A DNA stretch of 64,000 nucleotides from Epiperipatus broadwayi (GCA_028023455.1 JAQFVV010000056.1:3534001-3598000); one strand, 5' to 3'. Shown: positions 1 to 12,820, counted from the first letter of the stretch. Made by a program: numbers and translations. Notes: generated by a model not told the origin, from the letters alone.

Positions 1-1440
1 TAGATGGATTTACATATGTGCAATTGTTTGTTCAATGTGTAATAATTTACATATGTTCATATCCATATGGGAGAATACATTCCTATCAGTTTGATGAGTT
101 AGGAATTGATCTCAGAATGAGTCATCCCTCTATAAATTGTAGTTGTATTAAATTAAGTTGAGGACAAAAGGCTACTCTTTATAATTATTGTATAGAAGGT
201 TTATTTAGTTAGGGTTAGGACCAAAATGGCCTTCCCTTTATAGTTATTATTATATAAGGGATTGTGTTTAGAAATAGGATCTAGGGAAAAAAAACATTTC
301 TTATGATTATTGTATTAAAGACAGTGTTGATGTCTATCCCAGGAGACAGGTGAGTCAAAGAAATGTTATATTTATAAATTCATACATGCATAAAATTATA
401 TTTAAGTTTATAGAAGACAGAGTTAAAGGTACAGCAAATGTGATATTATCTATAAATATATTGACACTATGATGTACAAAGATTAAAAGATTTTGTTAAA
501 GAAATAAAGTGCATATCAATTAATGATTATACTTTGTAAATAAATGTTATGATTTATTAATTTTATTAAAGAAAATAAGTTGTACATCGATTAATAAGTA
601 CACTTCCAAATAACTTATTACATTATGTAAGATTGTGTGGACTACCATCCGTGATTTAGCCTGGCATTACAAATGGCACTGTGTAATGGTTACATTATTA
701 TATTGAATAAATATTGTTTTAAATACATGTGTTAGTTTATTTCTTGATGTTTAAAGTAATGTGCTCCCATGTAAATAAATAAATAGAGAAAATATAAAAT
801 TGTGAAATATTCTAGACTAAATACAATATATATATATGCTATATATTTTCATGAATTTTTAATTTGATCATGAAAATTAAAAGATTTTATCCATGTAATT
901 ACAGGAACTATATTTTGATGTTGTCAGGAATCACCAATAACTACTTGTTAAAAAAGTTTTCAAAGAACTTTATTCAACAAAACAAAATAGTTTACATGAT
1001 TTCTTTTGGCTACCTATTATTATAGTGATTGTAGGGAATATAAAAATCATAATCCAGAGATTGGAATGTGTCTTGCAAAGCCTTGAAACTAATCAAATGT
1101 TCACAATTAGATAAGCTGAATTTCACCTAAGTTTTGCAATGGTGCCGAGTGTAATCTTTTAGTTTCTGCTTGTCATTTCAGATTTATTAATCTTGAGGGT
1201 CGATTTCTTTCCAATAGGCTTGAGAGTAACTGTAATTCTGATCAGACGTCAATAAATGTTTTTTGGCATTCTTTTATCTCTTTAACATATATTAATCAGT
1301 TTATTTTTAAAAGTGTTATAGAGTGGCTTCTTGAGTTGTTGTTATATATAAATTTACACATTGTACACCATAAGGCTTAGAGGATGAATATACTTGTCCA
1401 ATAGGCTATTTATATTTATTTATTTTATTTTTGAAAAGTA
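1..1440. other. AT-rich DNA, no gene recognised
   Basis: I see no coding frame, RNA gene or terminal repeat here. The segment is low-complexity A/T with a short (AT)n run near 826-835. It may be intron or intergenic DNA. Confidence 0.5.
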
Positions 1441-1449
1441 CATATATTA

Positions 1450-3530
1450 TTGAACAAATCTTATTGAGTCCTTGGCATAAAAAAAGTGATCCCATGTATC
1501 TGAATCTTTGTGGTAAAGGGTGCTTAGATAGTTTACATTTTGGAAGTTTCTTTTACATTTTAGGAAGTGTTGTTGGGTAGTGAATCCAGGTTAATTTCAA
1601 GTAAAAAATCAAAATATTTTGGTTCAAGTTACCAGAATTTGAATTTAGGCAAAGTTGTTTGTTGGTGATGTTAAGTACTATTTTATCATTGTCTTGTAGA
1701 GGGTATAAAAGGGAATGGATTTCCCAGTACTTGAATTTATTTTGAGGTGGCTTGACAACCAAATTTTTTATAGACAATAGTGGAATGAGTAATGTCTTCA
1801 TGTATCCTTGAGTAGGAAGTGGTTTGTCTGTAGGAGTGATTTTACAGGCTGTTTGTAGATATAGGATTTATTTTGCACATGCAAAAATTATATTAATAAT
1901 TTTTTTGGAATCTGAATGTGAGAATGGAAAGAAATCTTAGACCATTTTGGTGAGAGTAGATTATAAAGATGTCTTATGGATATTGAGATTATCTTTTTCC
2001 CCCATAAGTTTCCTGCACAGTGAATTTATTTGATTAGAAAATGTTTTGGTGTATTGTTGGAGTGTAATATGTGATTTTTGTCACGATTAGCAAGTTAAAA
2101 AGTTATATCTTAGCATAAAATGATAGATAGGATTTTAGAGAATTGATTATAATTTCTATTTATTTTAAAGTCTATTTTGTATAAGTGACTGCATTGATGA
2201 ATGTTGCAAATAGAAATGGAAACCAAGGAATGGGTTAGATTGCCTTTAAATTGTTTTGCTATATTGCTGCTGGTGTAAATATGCTAGGCATGAATTTTTC
2301 CATGTTAACTCATATTTGTCTGTATAATCTGAAAGAATCTTTAGGAGTTTGGGGATGTGTTTTTTGGATGACAAAAAGACTGAGAGATCATCCATGTAAG
2401 CTATACATGAGATGTTAGTGTTTCAGCAGGATATGTAAATTCTAGGTATTTCATTTTCTATAGTGTTAATTAGAGGATTTATGTAGGCAATAATGGGGAT
2501 CCTTGCAGGATGGATTGATGTGGAATAATTGGGGGTAAGATTTAGCCATTTAGGGTAACATATACTTCATGGTTTAATAATAGGTTAGCAAGTAAGTATA
2601 AGTACATTTTGGTTCTTTATTTGGTTATAGAATTTTAAAAAGTGTATTTATAAGAATCATGTTAAAGGTTGCCTCTAAATTTAGCTGAATAACAATTAGA
2701 CTGCATTTTTTGTTTCTTACTGTTTCTATAGTTGTTTTGAATAAAGATATGGTCTGCCTAGTTGACAATTCTTTTTTGTAAATTGCATTTTAGATAATTT
2801 TGATATAATATAGGACTCTACTTTGTCTTTATTTATGGATTCTATTATTTTGATACCAAGAGGAGACCATTGAAAATGAAGGTAATGTGGAAACATTTTT
2901 TTTCTTCTTCATAATGGTAGAATATTTTACAAATGGTTTAGATAAAAAAAATTGTGAGGTTAGACATGTATTGAACTATAAATTTATTAAGGGGTCCATA
3001 CTTGAACATGGGAAATCTCACCCATTCCAGGATGGCATGAATCTGGTAATGATTCTATTTTCTGTATAAAGTCATTGATAGTAAAATATATTTCTTCTTC
3101 TGGTTTGTCATATGAAAACTGTGATAAAGGAGTGGAGCTTTTTGTGGCCTGATTTTATAAGGTGTGAATATTTTTTACAGCATGAAGTCTCCACAAATAC
3201 TGACTGTATTTTAATGATAGATGGAACTTGAATTGTAGAGGGTGATCCAATGCCCATCTGATATAATTTCTGGTTAAAATGTGAAATTTGTGTGAGAATA
3301 TTTGCCTTTTTTTTTGTTATTGCCATGCATTCTTTAAGTTGTTCTGAAATAGATTGATATATTTTCTTTAGTACTAGAAAACTGAGATGAACATGTTTGA
3401 TTGTGATATTAATGTGATTTTTTATATAAGTATTTTGTTGGAAATGGGATGGTCCTGGTGAGATGGTTGATATTGAAAGAGAATATATTAACAAATGCAT
3501 GCCAGGTTTGGACAAGATCAATTTATAAAT
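1450..3530 (-). pseudogene. Decayed LINE reverse transcriptase
   Basis: The minus strand reads in broken frames as a non-LTR reverse transcriptase. The clearest sign is an A-YMDD-LSVF catalytic box encoded at 2387-2398. Upstream of it in the same orientation is a palm-like stretch (LEATFNMILINTLFK) near 2665-2705, and between them a PLINTIENE-like segment near 2455-2480. An open frame of 137 codons at 3108-3521 and one of 82 codons at 1553-1801 lie in the same orientation and may be the N-terminal and C-terminal remains. Several stops and frame changes separate the pieces, so no active protein is expected. The clade is not certain; it does not look like the RTE copies elsewhere in the window. 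The RT call is fairly secure from the YMDD box; the outer limits are approximate. Confidence 0.6.
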
Positions 3531-5110
3531 CTTTCATTTTGTGCAAATAAATATATATTTCAGAAAAGAGAAGTTCAGAAGAAGAATTCTGATCATTCTT
3601 CTAATGATTGTTGATCTGACACTGAAGTTAAGATCCAGAGTACATGGTCAGATAGAGGTGTTGTTTTTTTTTAAAAAAAAAAAAACGTTCATGTTGTGTA
3701 ATAATGGTGAGTCTATAGTGATGAATATCTACCATTATTAAAGATATAGATCTTTCTGCTAGAAATCCCTTTCTACTCATCATGGGAAATGAAAAAAGAT
3801 GGAGCCATTTATTGGTGAATTTTTCATGATGTATTGTATTTATTGCACAAATATTATATTCACATGTCTGGAGAAAAAATTTCAACAAATTAAAAATGAA
3901 AGAAAAAAAAAGTTTGCTAAAGACAAATAAATGTTATGTTAGATTATAAACAAGAGAAAATTATGATGTTAAACAAAAGTTATGTGTACATAATATAATA
4001 AGCATGAATCAAAATTGCAGAATATAATCAAAATATATTAATTAAAAATTATGGAATGTATACTGATTTAGTATGCTATTTTTACATAAATAAAAGAGCC
4101 ACTGAACCATTCTAAATATACTAAGCAATAAATGGAGCATGTTTTTCTTTACATGTATGTTCTGTTTACAAAAAAAAAAAAAAGCAATATATGTTAAGCT
4201 TATCTTGGGGGGAGGGGTAAAAATAATGTCCCAAATGTTAATTAACAAATAGTAGAATAAATGTTGCCATATTTGTTTTTTTTTTAGACAATAAGATCAA
4301 TATGAATGAAAAAATAATACATGTGTGTTATGTGTACTTTTATTGAAATGCACTATTCACAAATTAGTTCATATTATTTAGTGGAAAAACTGAAAAAGTA
4401 AATTTACCACTTTTATATTTTCACTAAAATCTCAAAACACCATCTTAATTCAAAATCACACATGAAATTAGACATTTAGCCAAGTTATGGAAAAAATATT
4501 AATATTGTCACTTATTATTTCAATAATAACTCTGTGACTCCTCAAGTATATATAAAAAGCATACAGCATATACTTAATTTGATTTTTTTTTTATTATAAA
4601 CATTATTTACAATAACTGTTAAAATATGTGCCTAAAAAATTTCAAGAAATATCGCCCTAAAATCGCAAAAATGAAGAAATAAATTTAGTTTTGCTTAACT
4701 AGATTCAGTTGAATGCTTTCTTACAATCAGTTATTGTAGTGAAAAAGTATATACTTTCTATTAGTGTACAATTAGTTACAATAATTTTTATATTTGTCTT
4801 AAAAATTAGAAGAAAAAATAGCAATCATTTGCAAAAGATGAAGAAAATTTACAGCTATTTGCATTTAATCTGAAAGGGGGGGGGGCATATAATTTACACA
4901 ATATGAGTTAAATACAAACTAATTTGATTTTTGCAAAGTAGACATACCTGAGATGGATGCCTTTCAATTAAAAAAATAATATGGAATTAAGGCATTTGAA
5001 AATTTAATTCAATCATACATAGCTATTGTAGCTGTTACAGATTAATAATATGATTAAGGTGTTTGCACTTGCTAATATTTTTTAATTCATTATTACCAAT
5101 TTTCATTTTC
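3531..5110. other. AT-rich DNA, no gene recognised
   Basis: No coding or repeat structure that I can support. It holds homopolymer runs such as (A)n at 3668-3684 and (G)9-10 near 4877. Short open frames here are chance A/T frames. Confidence 0.5.
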
Positions 5111-5690
5111 ATTTTTTAGGAACAGCATTATTTTAGAATTAATTTTTAGCTCTAAAACATTATTTACAAAAAAGAACGACATCATCTGCAAAATCTAGAT
5201 GACATAAATAATCTCCATTTATATTTATTCTTTTAACACATTTTAATCCACAAAATATTTCCCATAAAACTATTAAAAAAGATTTTGGAGATATGAAGTC
5301 ATCCTGTTATACTCCCTTAGCAATGCTAATTTTTTCATCTCATTTCTGCTCATCAATTTTCATAAATATTTTCCAAAATCTGACAATATCCTGAATATAT
5401 GTTCTAATATTACAAAGCTTCAATCATCATGAAATGCTCTTTGAGTCAAATGTTGTTTCATAATCTATAATTAGAAAACAAAATGATAATTCGTACTCAT
5501 TGATTCTTTTTTGTAAATTCTCTAAAATACTTGAATATGATCTATAAAGATTTTGGTTAGTTTGAGTCTACAGTTCTGTGTAAACAAGTTGTAATATTCT
5601 TAGTAAAAACCATACATAAAATTGATCAATCTTTTATTTCTAATACCTTCTCCACACTTTTAAAATATAACATTCTTAGCAATTTTCAGT
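5110..5690 (-). pseudogene. RTE-type LINE fragment (RT region)
   Basis: This block parallels the minus-strand RTE copy at 59.2-59.8 kb. The order of matching words is the same: a 'cattatttacaaaaa' stretch, a 'catctgcaaaatctaga' stretch, 'ttttggagatatgaagtca' near 5283, a LINE 'caatgctaat' segment, then 'gagtcaaatgtt' near 5443. In the 59 kb copy these encode the RT region up to the catalytic box and the VNYGKTFDSVN region. No open frame remains. It is a 5'- and 3'-truncated, heavily mutated copy of the same family. Confidence 0.6.
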
Positions 5691-7690
5691 ATTATTTTAT
5701 TAATTATTTGTAAATAATTAATGTAGTATAATTTAGAAATTAAAGTAAAGGCATCTATAACTTCTAAAATTCAAAGAAAATTTAAAATAAAATATTAAAA
5801 CTACTTGTTAAATAGAGAAAATATTGAAAGTATAAAGTATAACCATAATACATTTTTAATGTTGAGCACCCTTGTTAAAGCAGGCCATTACATTCAAAAT
5901 AAATTTGGAAATATAAAATTATATATTCACATCGACATGATCCAAAGTACATTTCATTAAACATCATTAGATTTTCTGTTCATTAATCAGTCTATATGCT
6001 ATTAATGAATATGCCACTTTGCATTTTCTGTTGTTTATTCAGTGACAACCATCTGTGTTTCTTTGGATTTAAAAACAAATACCAATGATACTGTAGGATT
6101 TATTTTAGCTTTGTTATAAATATATGCTGTTTAAACTTAAATTAATGCTCATGTTTGATTCAGCATAATAGACATAAAATCAATTTGATTCTTAACCTTT
6201 TAATTACATAAACAATGCAGAGACATTTTCTGGGATCAATTTTTGTTGAATCAATTTTATTTTGACTACTATTATCAAATAGTTTAATAAGGGAAATGGC
6301 ATTTGATTAATGAGATGTAAGTTATATATTAATGCAAAACTGTAAACAAAAGCTATTTAATAAGACAGTATTAATAGTTGTTCTAACATTCACAAATATT
6401 CTGATGAACTTATAAAATTTTAAAATATTAACAATTTCATGAAGACTCATATTTCATTGAATTCAATAAGAAGATAATTAATAGTTACTACAAAAATAAA
6501 TAAATCAAGAATTCATCAAGATAATAAATGAAAAAAAGAAATATGAAACAGTGAAAAATGTTCCACTCAGCAGAATTGATTTCCTGAAATTCTGTAAAAT
6601 AATACAAGAAGGTATGATGGTACAAGGCAGTGACACATCTTATTTTTATATTAATCTAACAAAAGTCATACTGGAGAAATATCAGGGTATGTTATCAGAA
6701 AAGATGACAATAGTTTTAAATTAGATCCTAAAATATTATATAAAAAAACTAGAATACCATGAGTAAGGTATATTAAAGATATGAAACAGAAATCTACATA
6801 GGAGTGATGTGAAGTAGACTACTATATACCAGAAAAATTTAACTTTAAGTTCATCATCTTGTAGTGCATCAATAATGGTTAAAAATGATGGCTGTTTCCA
6901 TACACATATTGGTTCAAAGTTACTATTTATATGTAAGATAGAGTAAAATTATTGTCCATTTACATATACATTAGAATAAAGAGGGAGGTAGTGAATTTTT
7001 TTTTTTTAAAAAGGCACAAATAAATCAATAAGAATTAAAATTAAAAAAAATACAATAATAATAATTTATATTGCAACTTGTATTTTAGATGAGAATATTC
7101 ATTATTCTTTTTCTATTATATCAGCATTTTTATTTTGTGGACACATTAACTGACAGATTTCAGCATAGTTTATGATTATTTTAAAAAAAATTATATACAC
7201 ATTAAGATTATAGTATAAATACAACTTTTTAAAAAATAATAATGTTTTACTAACAAAAAATTGCAAGAGTAATGAGCTGGTATTTTTCTGCCAGCGCATA
7301 TTCATACATATATACGCATTTATATATTATTAAAATCGCATATATATTATTTTATAATAAAACTTAATATTTTTTGTACTAAAAATAAATAATAAAACAT
7401 TTTTTGAAATGGAATATTAAAAGTTTTGAAATCAATTAAATCAAGATAACAAAAAAAAAAAAAGATCTTGCAAGTTTTGTTTTATAAAAGTTTGTATTTT
7501 GTTTTATTTCTAATTCTTAGAAATGCTTAAAGATAGAAGGGAGAAAAAAGTATAGAATATTTCTGCAATTAACTCTATTGTTGAAACTTTGATAGTGATG
7601 GTATTTTTGTGCTATCTATTATACTCATCAATTTGGAATGTTTCCACAGGATTATAAGTAACATTGGAAAAAAAAAACCTATAAATTGCA
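5691..7690. other. AT-rich DNA, no gene recognised
   Basis: Nothing firm. On the plus strand, 6565-6720 gives a weak RT-like peptide (IIQEGMMVQGSD) that could be a jockey-like remnant, but there is no catalytic box to support it. Confidence 0.4.
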
Positions 7691-8070
7691 GGATTGACTT
7701 TTGTTTGATAATTAATTGGAATTTTGCCGAAGTTAGTGATTGGTCTGTTGGTTTTGATTCGGCTCGGACTTTTCGACAATTTAAAACCTGCAAAGTAAAA
7801 TTAAATAAAAAAAGGTGCTGAGAATATGTTGAGTGGCTAGAGGTACTAGAACTTCCCTCTTTCGGGAACCTCTTACCATTACCACCTGGAACTGCCAATG
7901 GAAATGCCGACCTTGCATAGGATGTGTAGAGCTAGCCGGGGAAATTGGATTCACCTGGAAATCTAGAACCACGACAAATAGAGGATGAAATACTTCTCCC
8001 ACAGGACCATCACTGATCAACAGGTAGCTATAAACTGTTACTGAGTGAACTTTGATTTCATTTTGCATAA
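7690..8070. other. GC-richer unassigned segment
   Basis: Base composition changes abruptly here, to near-balanced GC between 7735 and 8045, against very AT-rich flanks. On the minus strand two overlapping frames are open (95 codons at 7781-8068 and 107 codons at 7575-7898). Neither peptide shows a domain I recognise. No terminal inverted repeat, poly-A tail or A/B box is visible. It could be an exon with its untranslated region, a non-coding RNA, a regulatory element or an old repeat. I cannot choose between these from sequence alone. Confidence 0.35.
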
Positions 8071-8279
8071 TAAATATATATATATACTATTAGGAATCTT
8101 AAATGTTTCAACAATAGAGTGCAGGATTATTGCTGAGAATTTTATTATATTATGTTAAATTAGTTAAAATAAAAGAGAGAGAGGGTTAAACTTATATATT
8201 CCTTAAATATGTTTTTTTTATTACATGCATTTTATTATAATTCATGTGTGAATCAGATTAGATGTTTCCTAATAATGTT

Positions 8280-9100
8280 AACTGCTTGATCTTGAAAGAC
8301 AAATGGAGGGAAGAATTTAGGCCAGTGGTATGTTTGATAATAAGCAACACTTGAACTTTATGTTGGAACATGGTGTAGGGAAATTGGATATCCCGATGGC
8401 TGTAAGCAAACGAATGACCCTTACACTGTAGATTGAGATTAGATTAAATTGTTTAAAATTAGAAAGAGGGGGTCTGAGTGTTACCATTTGGCATGCTCTT
8501 ATTAGTAAGTTGTCCTTGTGCTTACACTTACTTGTTCAGGGTTTTCTGTCATATGTAAGACAAGTGATGGCACATGTTCCCTTGAGAAAAGAATATTAGT
8601 TAAATAATTTGTACCGTAATTTAAAAAAATTGATAACGTTTGTGTTTAAATTTAAGCTTGTATTTGTTCTTTATAAAAAAGATTTGAGTCAGTTTGGAAT
8701 GCTATAGGAAAAGAGAATATGCTTTTTTTTTTTTTTAAATTGAAAGTGAATATAATAAAATCTATTAAATGTCATATTTGAGTGTCCCTGTTTAATATGG
8801 TTTAGTAATTTAATTCAATGTCCATTTGACTGAAATTAATTTGCATAAGATTACCTTTTAAAAATATATTTGGTGATTGCCATTCATAAATAAATAATCG
8901 ATCATGACTGTGGAAACCTTTACAATCTGGTTCCAAGCTAGAAATGCTTGGTGGCGCCCTCAAACAGCCACCATATTTGCATAATCTTTGAAAATTTATG
9001 GGCCAAGTCAAAAGTTCGTGGCACAGTTGCAGTTTATTGATCTTCTGAGCAGTTGACGTATCAGAATGATTGCAATTAACACCTTACTCTGGACAATAAC
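8280..9100. other. Unassigned DNA of mixed composition, possible regulatory block at 8915-9090
   Basis: 8280-8610 has more balanced composition than its surroundings but no open frame. 8915-9090 contains a 'ggtggcgccctc' word, an octamer-like ATTTGCATAA at 8974 and few homopolymers, which is unusual here. Nothing identifies it as coding. A conserved non-coding element is possible but unproven. Confidence 0.3.
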
Positions 9101-9863
9101 ATTTTTCTTCAATATTATTTTTTTATTCTAAAAAAATGCGGCAACAGTCTCATTATTGCCAAATATAGTCTCTCCAGTTGTTTTTAAATATCTATCAACT
9201 TTGTAATCTATATAGACGAGACACCCCCTATTTGCAATTATCCATTTCATTTTATCAGCTAAACTTTTCATAAGGCTAAGTTTTTTGTTACAATACAATA
9301 ACATTTACAGAAATACTTTACCAGTTCATATTTTCCATTCACAAATTCAATGTCTTATTAAAATATTAACTTTTAACATAATTACAATTTCAGCCATTTT
9401 CAAAAGCCCAAATAGTAGCATGAATGTTTTTTTCTTTTTATTATTTCTCTAAAAGATTTTCTTTTTGAAAATATGATCCAGTTCATAAGAATTTTTTGCT
9501 AACATTTAAGAAAATACTTGAGCATTCTTTTAAATTTTATAGAGCTTCCACCTTTACATTTGGAAAACATTTTATTAAATAAAATACTACATATTATATC
9601 AAACTTTTGGAAGAAAAAAGAGTGAAATACATATACTTTCAAATTACTTAATACAAAAACATTTAATAAATGAAATCTCATAAGTGCAATTAATAATTTT
9701 TATTAGTCATTCATTAGACTAGAGATTATCTAATAATGAATAATATTTCTGTAGTGTAATTGTCGCCACATCACTCACATACAAGGTAGGGACTGGTTTC
9801 TATCCACTTTTAACATCTTGTCGAAGGATGTTATCATAAATATGATTAAAGACATGAGAAAGT

Positions 9864-9930
9864 TATCTGATCCCCATAATTCACATTTTGTGCTGAACTG
9901 GCACTCATCAGTTAGCCCAGACCACAATCT
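9864..9930 (-). ncRNA. Hammerhead-like ribozyme motif, satellite unit 1
   Basis: Read on the minus strand: CUGATGA core, a 4-bp stem II (GUGC/GCAC) with a 7-nt loop, then AAAA in place of GAAA. The short stem III has lost one pair (G to A mismatch). An outer stem I of about five pairs (GAUCA with UGGUC) can form. The core G12 change suggests this unit is inactive or weak. Confidence 0.45.
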
Positions 9931-10214
9931 CTTATAAATATTTTTATCATTGTTCAGTATATATATAGAGAGAAAGTAAATTACTACAGTTTAATCGAAC
10001 ATGCTGCTCTCACAACACTGACAAAAATCACTTAATAAAAATATGTTAATTTTTATTAGTCATTCATTACACTAGAGATTATCCAATAATGAATATTTCT
10101 GTAGTGTAATTTTCATATCACTCTCATACAAGGTAAGAGCTGATTTCTATCCACTTTTAACATCTTGTGGAAGAATGTAACCATAACTATATATGACTAA
10201 AGATATATTAAAAA

Positions 10215-10279
10215 TGTCTGATTCCCAAGATGCACATTTCATAGTGAACCATTATTCATCAGTTGACTCACCACAATCT
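10215..10279 (-). ncRNA. Hammerhead-like ribozyme motif, satellite unit 2
   Basis: Minus strand: intact CUGAUGA and GAAA boxes. Stem II is reduced to AUA/UAU around a longer loop. GAAA is followed by U-G, a 2-nt loop, C-A and the UC cleavage dinucleotide, giving a 3-bp stem III including the A15.1-U16.1 pair. The inner stem I can pair CAA with UUG directly next to the core, and AUCA with UGGU outside it. This is the best-formed core inside the array. Confidence 0.5.
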
Positions 10280-10534
10280 CTTATATATATCTTTAGCATT
10301 GTTCAGTATATACATAGTTAGAAAACTACTACAATATAATTGATGTAACAAATGTGCTGCCTTCACAACTTTGACACAAGTAACTTAATGAAAGTATATT
10401 AATTTTTATTAGTCATTCATTAGACTAGAGATTATCCAATAATGGATATTTATGTAGTTTAATTTTCACTCTTTCTATCCATTTTCAACATCTTGTGGAA
10501 GGATGTAAATATAAATATATGGTTATGTGAAAAA

Positions 10535-10602
10535 TATCTATGATCCCCAAGATGCACATTTCACGCTGAACCAGCAACCATCAGTTTGCTCAGACTACAA
10601 TC
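10535..10602 (-). ncRNA. Hammerhead-like ribozyme motif, satellite unit 3
   Basis: Minus strand: CUGAUGG (last core A changed to G), a partly mispaired stem II around the same UGGUUCA loop, GAAA intact, and a 3-bp stem III with 2-nt loop before UC. The core change makes activity doubtful. Confidence 0.42.
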
Positions 10603-10830
10603 TCTTACACATCTTTATCATCGTTCATTATATATATAGATAGGTAGCAAATTACTACAGTTTAATTGATGTGTCAAACATGCTGCCCTCATAACATTGA
10701 CCCAAATCACTTAATGAAAGTATATTAATAATTTTATTAGTCATTCATTAGACTAGAGATTATCCAATAATGAATATTTCTGTAATGTTATTTTCACTAC
10801 ATCACTCTCACACAATGTAGGGGCTGGTAG

Positions 10831-10925
10831 GGATCATAGAAAATTTTTGCACGACTTTAGTCATATATTTGATTGCATCCTTCCATAAGGTGTTAAAAGC
10901 AAACAGAATTACACTGTAGAAACAT
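10831..10925. repeat. Inverted piece of the satellite unit closing the array
   Basis: From about 10831 the plus strand reads as the reverse complement of the unit, from the downstream side of the ribozyme ('gggatcatag') through 'catccttcc', 'gtgttaaaag' and 'attacactgtagaaa'. The array therefore ends in a head-to-head junction rather than in flanking DNA. Confidence 0.7.
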
Positions 10926-12656
10926 TACACATAAAAGTAAGATTATAATATTTGAGTCAGATTTAGTAGGATATACCACAGTACATAGGTGATATTGTTA
11001 AATTTTCACTAATATACATTGAAAGCTTTTAAGAGTTGCCTTTGAAGAAAAAAGAAATTGAAAAGATAGTTACTAATGTTGAAGTGTAGTAAAGAATGAA
11101 TAATAAGGTTATTTAATAAGTAAATTAAGAAGCAAAATAAATGAATTATAGAAATTGTGAAAAATTGGTCACAGTTGTTATAAAATTCTGTGTAAAATCA
11201 TGCTCTAGTTTTTCTTCCTTGCAAGAAAATGAATAGCCCAAGAAAGCCATGTGCTATTCTTGATATTAACGTATCTGGCTAAAAACAGATCTACAGTTGG
11301 CACAAAATGGAACTTATTAAAATATATACATAAACTGGCCTAGTATCAAGTTTATACAATCATGCAAGCAAATTGGTAAGGATTCAAAAATCTTATTGTT
11401 TTTTTTTTTAAATTTCAGGCCATCGGCTTAAATAATATAAGTAAATTTAAAATGGTTCCCAGATGCATAAGTGTTTTAATTTCAGTTTTGGTTGCTAAGT
11501 CTTCATTGATGAAGACAAAGGTGGATATTAGAACATTTAACAATCTCAAGACCATTAATTACCTAAGATTTACAGTAGATAGTTGATGTAAAAAAAAAAA
11601 ACTATAAAAATGTAATGAAAAGAAATAGTTAGGTCATACTTTTTTTTTATTATTAGGACATATATATATAGTATACCCACACTCATAACTTTATTATAAT
11701 TGTTTTTTTAATTGGACATATGTTTATAAGTAAGCATTATATAATAAAAACAAAAAATAAAATTTAAACTTTTATAAGATTAAATCCATTTTTTGCTTTA
11801 TTACTTTTGATATATTTTATATATAATTTGAACTTTTATAAATGTGTATATATCCACACCATATCATTTTGTAAATTTGTTTGTAATTAGAAAATTTACC
11901 AGCTTAATAATATTGTAACATATTATTAAAAACCACTGACAACCTGACTAATTACTAATATATCTTCATTTAGATGATAGATCTATGCATCATAAGTACA
12001 AAGCAATACAGATCATCCCACCTGCTTTAGGCAGAAATTTACCTAACAGAAACCAACAGACAAGTCACTCTTCAGCCATTATATAATCACCTTGGGTAAA
12101 AAGTGCACTTAAGTTTTTAAGCCTATCAATAGCAATAGTTAATCGCTTGATAAACTCTATTGTGTTGCCTTTTTATTTAATGCTAAGAGAAACATTCCAT
12201 TCTCACTAAAACAAGAAGGAGGGGGAGAATTTTGTGTTCTATAACAGGTGGTCAGTATCATTTCCTGAGAACTGAAATACCTGGATATAATGACAAACTG
12301 TCATTTACCTTATAAGTAATTCTAATTACAATGATGTTTAATACAAAATTTAAATAATTTGTCATGATTACAGATCATTAAAGAAAATCCATCTAACTAT
12401 ATATATAGTACTGATTTTCATTCTGAGATTCTATGCTTTTGTTCTGTTCAATATATATATTCACATAAACATAATAAAAAAAAAAATAGATATATAATCA
12501 CGTTTATATATTTCTACACTTTTATAGACATAACCACATTACATTTTTATTAGTTTATTAAAAAATGCCTATTATGTTATGAGTAATATGTTATCTATGT
12601 ACTATATGTATACATTTTTGGTTATAATTAAAACATTTTAAAAATTACTGATGTGA
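10926..12656. other. AT-rich DNA, possible conserved block 11990-12310
   Basis: No gene seen. 11460-11590 shares an 'aagtc(t/c)tcattga(t/c)(g/a)aaga' word with 33140 and 62380 and may be part of an old repeat. 11990-12310 is less AT-rich, has few homopolymers and contains 'taatcgcttgataaa' and similar homeodomain/GATA-like words, but no coding frame. It may be non-coding regulatory DNA. Confidence 0.35.
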
Positions 12657-12767
12657 ATGTATTTTTATATTGGACTATTTCCATCATATAATGTGTGTGT
12701 TGAATGTCTTACAGGTTAGTATATGCACCAACTGTTAGTAATATCACAGCAAACAGGTTAGTATGTG

Positions 12768-12820
12768 CACAACGTTTCGAGAGGTATTTTTCTCCCCTAT
12801 TCTTCAAGTGTATCTGGCCT
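12768..12820 (-). ncRNA. Hammerhead-like motif in PLE copy A pseudo-LTR
   Basis: Minus strand: CUUGAAGA (one base longer than CUGANGA), a G-rich/pyrimidine stem II around an AGAAAAAUA loop, then GAAAC followed directly by GUUGUGC, with no room for stem III. Stem III-less hammerhead variants are an established feature of Penelope-like pseudo-LTRs. The core insertion makes this copy doubtful. Confidence 0.5.

Larger units (their letters stand above)
9693..10830. repeat. Tandem satellite, ~353-bp unit, about 3.3 copies
   Basis: The phrase 'attagtcattcatta' starting a unit recurs at about 9700, 10053, 10406 and 10735, giving steps near 353, 353 and 330. Each unit contains in order: 'gactagagattatc(c/t)aataatgaat', 'tttctgtagtgtaatt', an 'acatcactc(a/t)cata' word, 'ctatccacttttaacatcttgt', a hammerhead-like segment (read on the minus strand), and 'tactacag(t)ttaat(c/t)ga'. 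The fourth copy stops within the unit near 10830. A unit also holds a small perfect inverted repeat around the 'aacatc...gatgtt' pair. Size and ribozyme content resemble the hammerhead-bearing satellites known from schistosomes, salamanders and cave crickets, and the retrozyme-type repeats of other animals; the sequence itself is not one I recognise. Confidence 0.88.

Noticed and set aside
6401-6420. CTGATGA word that could start a hammerhead core
   Set aside because: No stem II and no GAAA box follow within a reasonable distance.
6565-6720. RT-like peptide on the plus strand
   Set aside because: Only one weak word resembles a LINE RT; no catalytic box.
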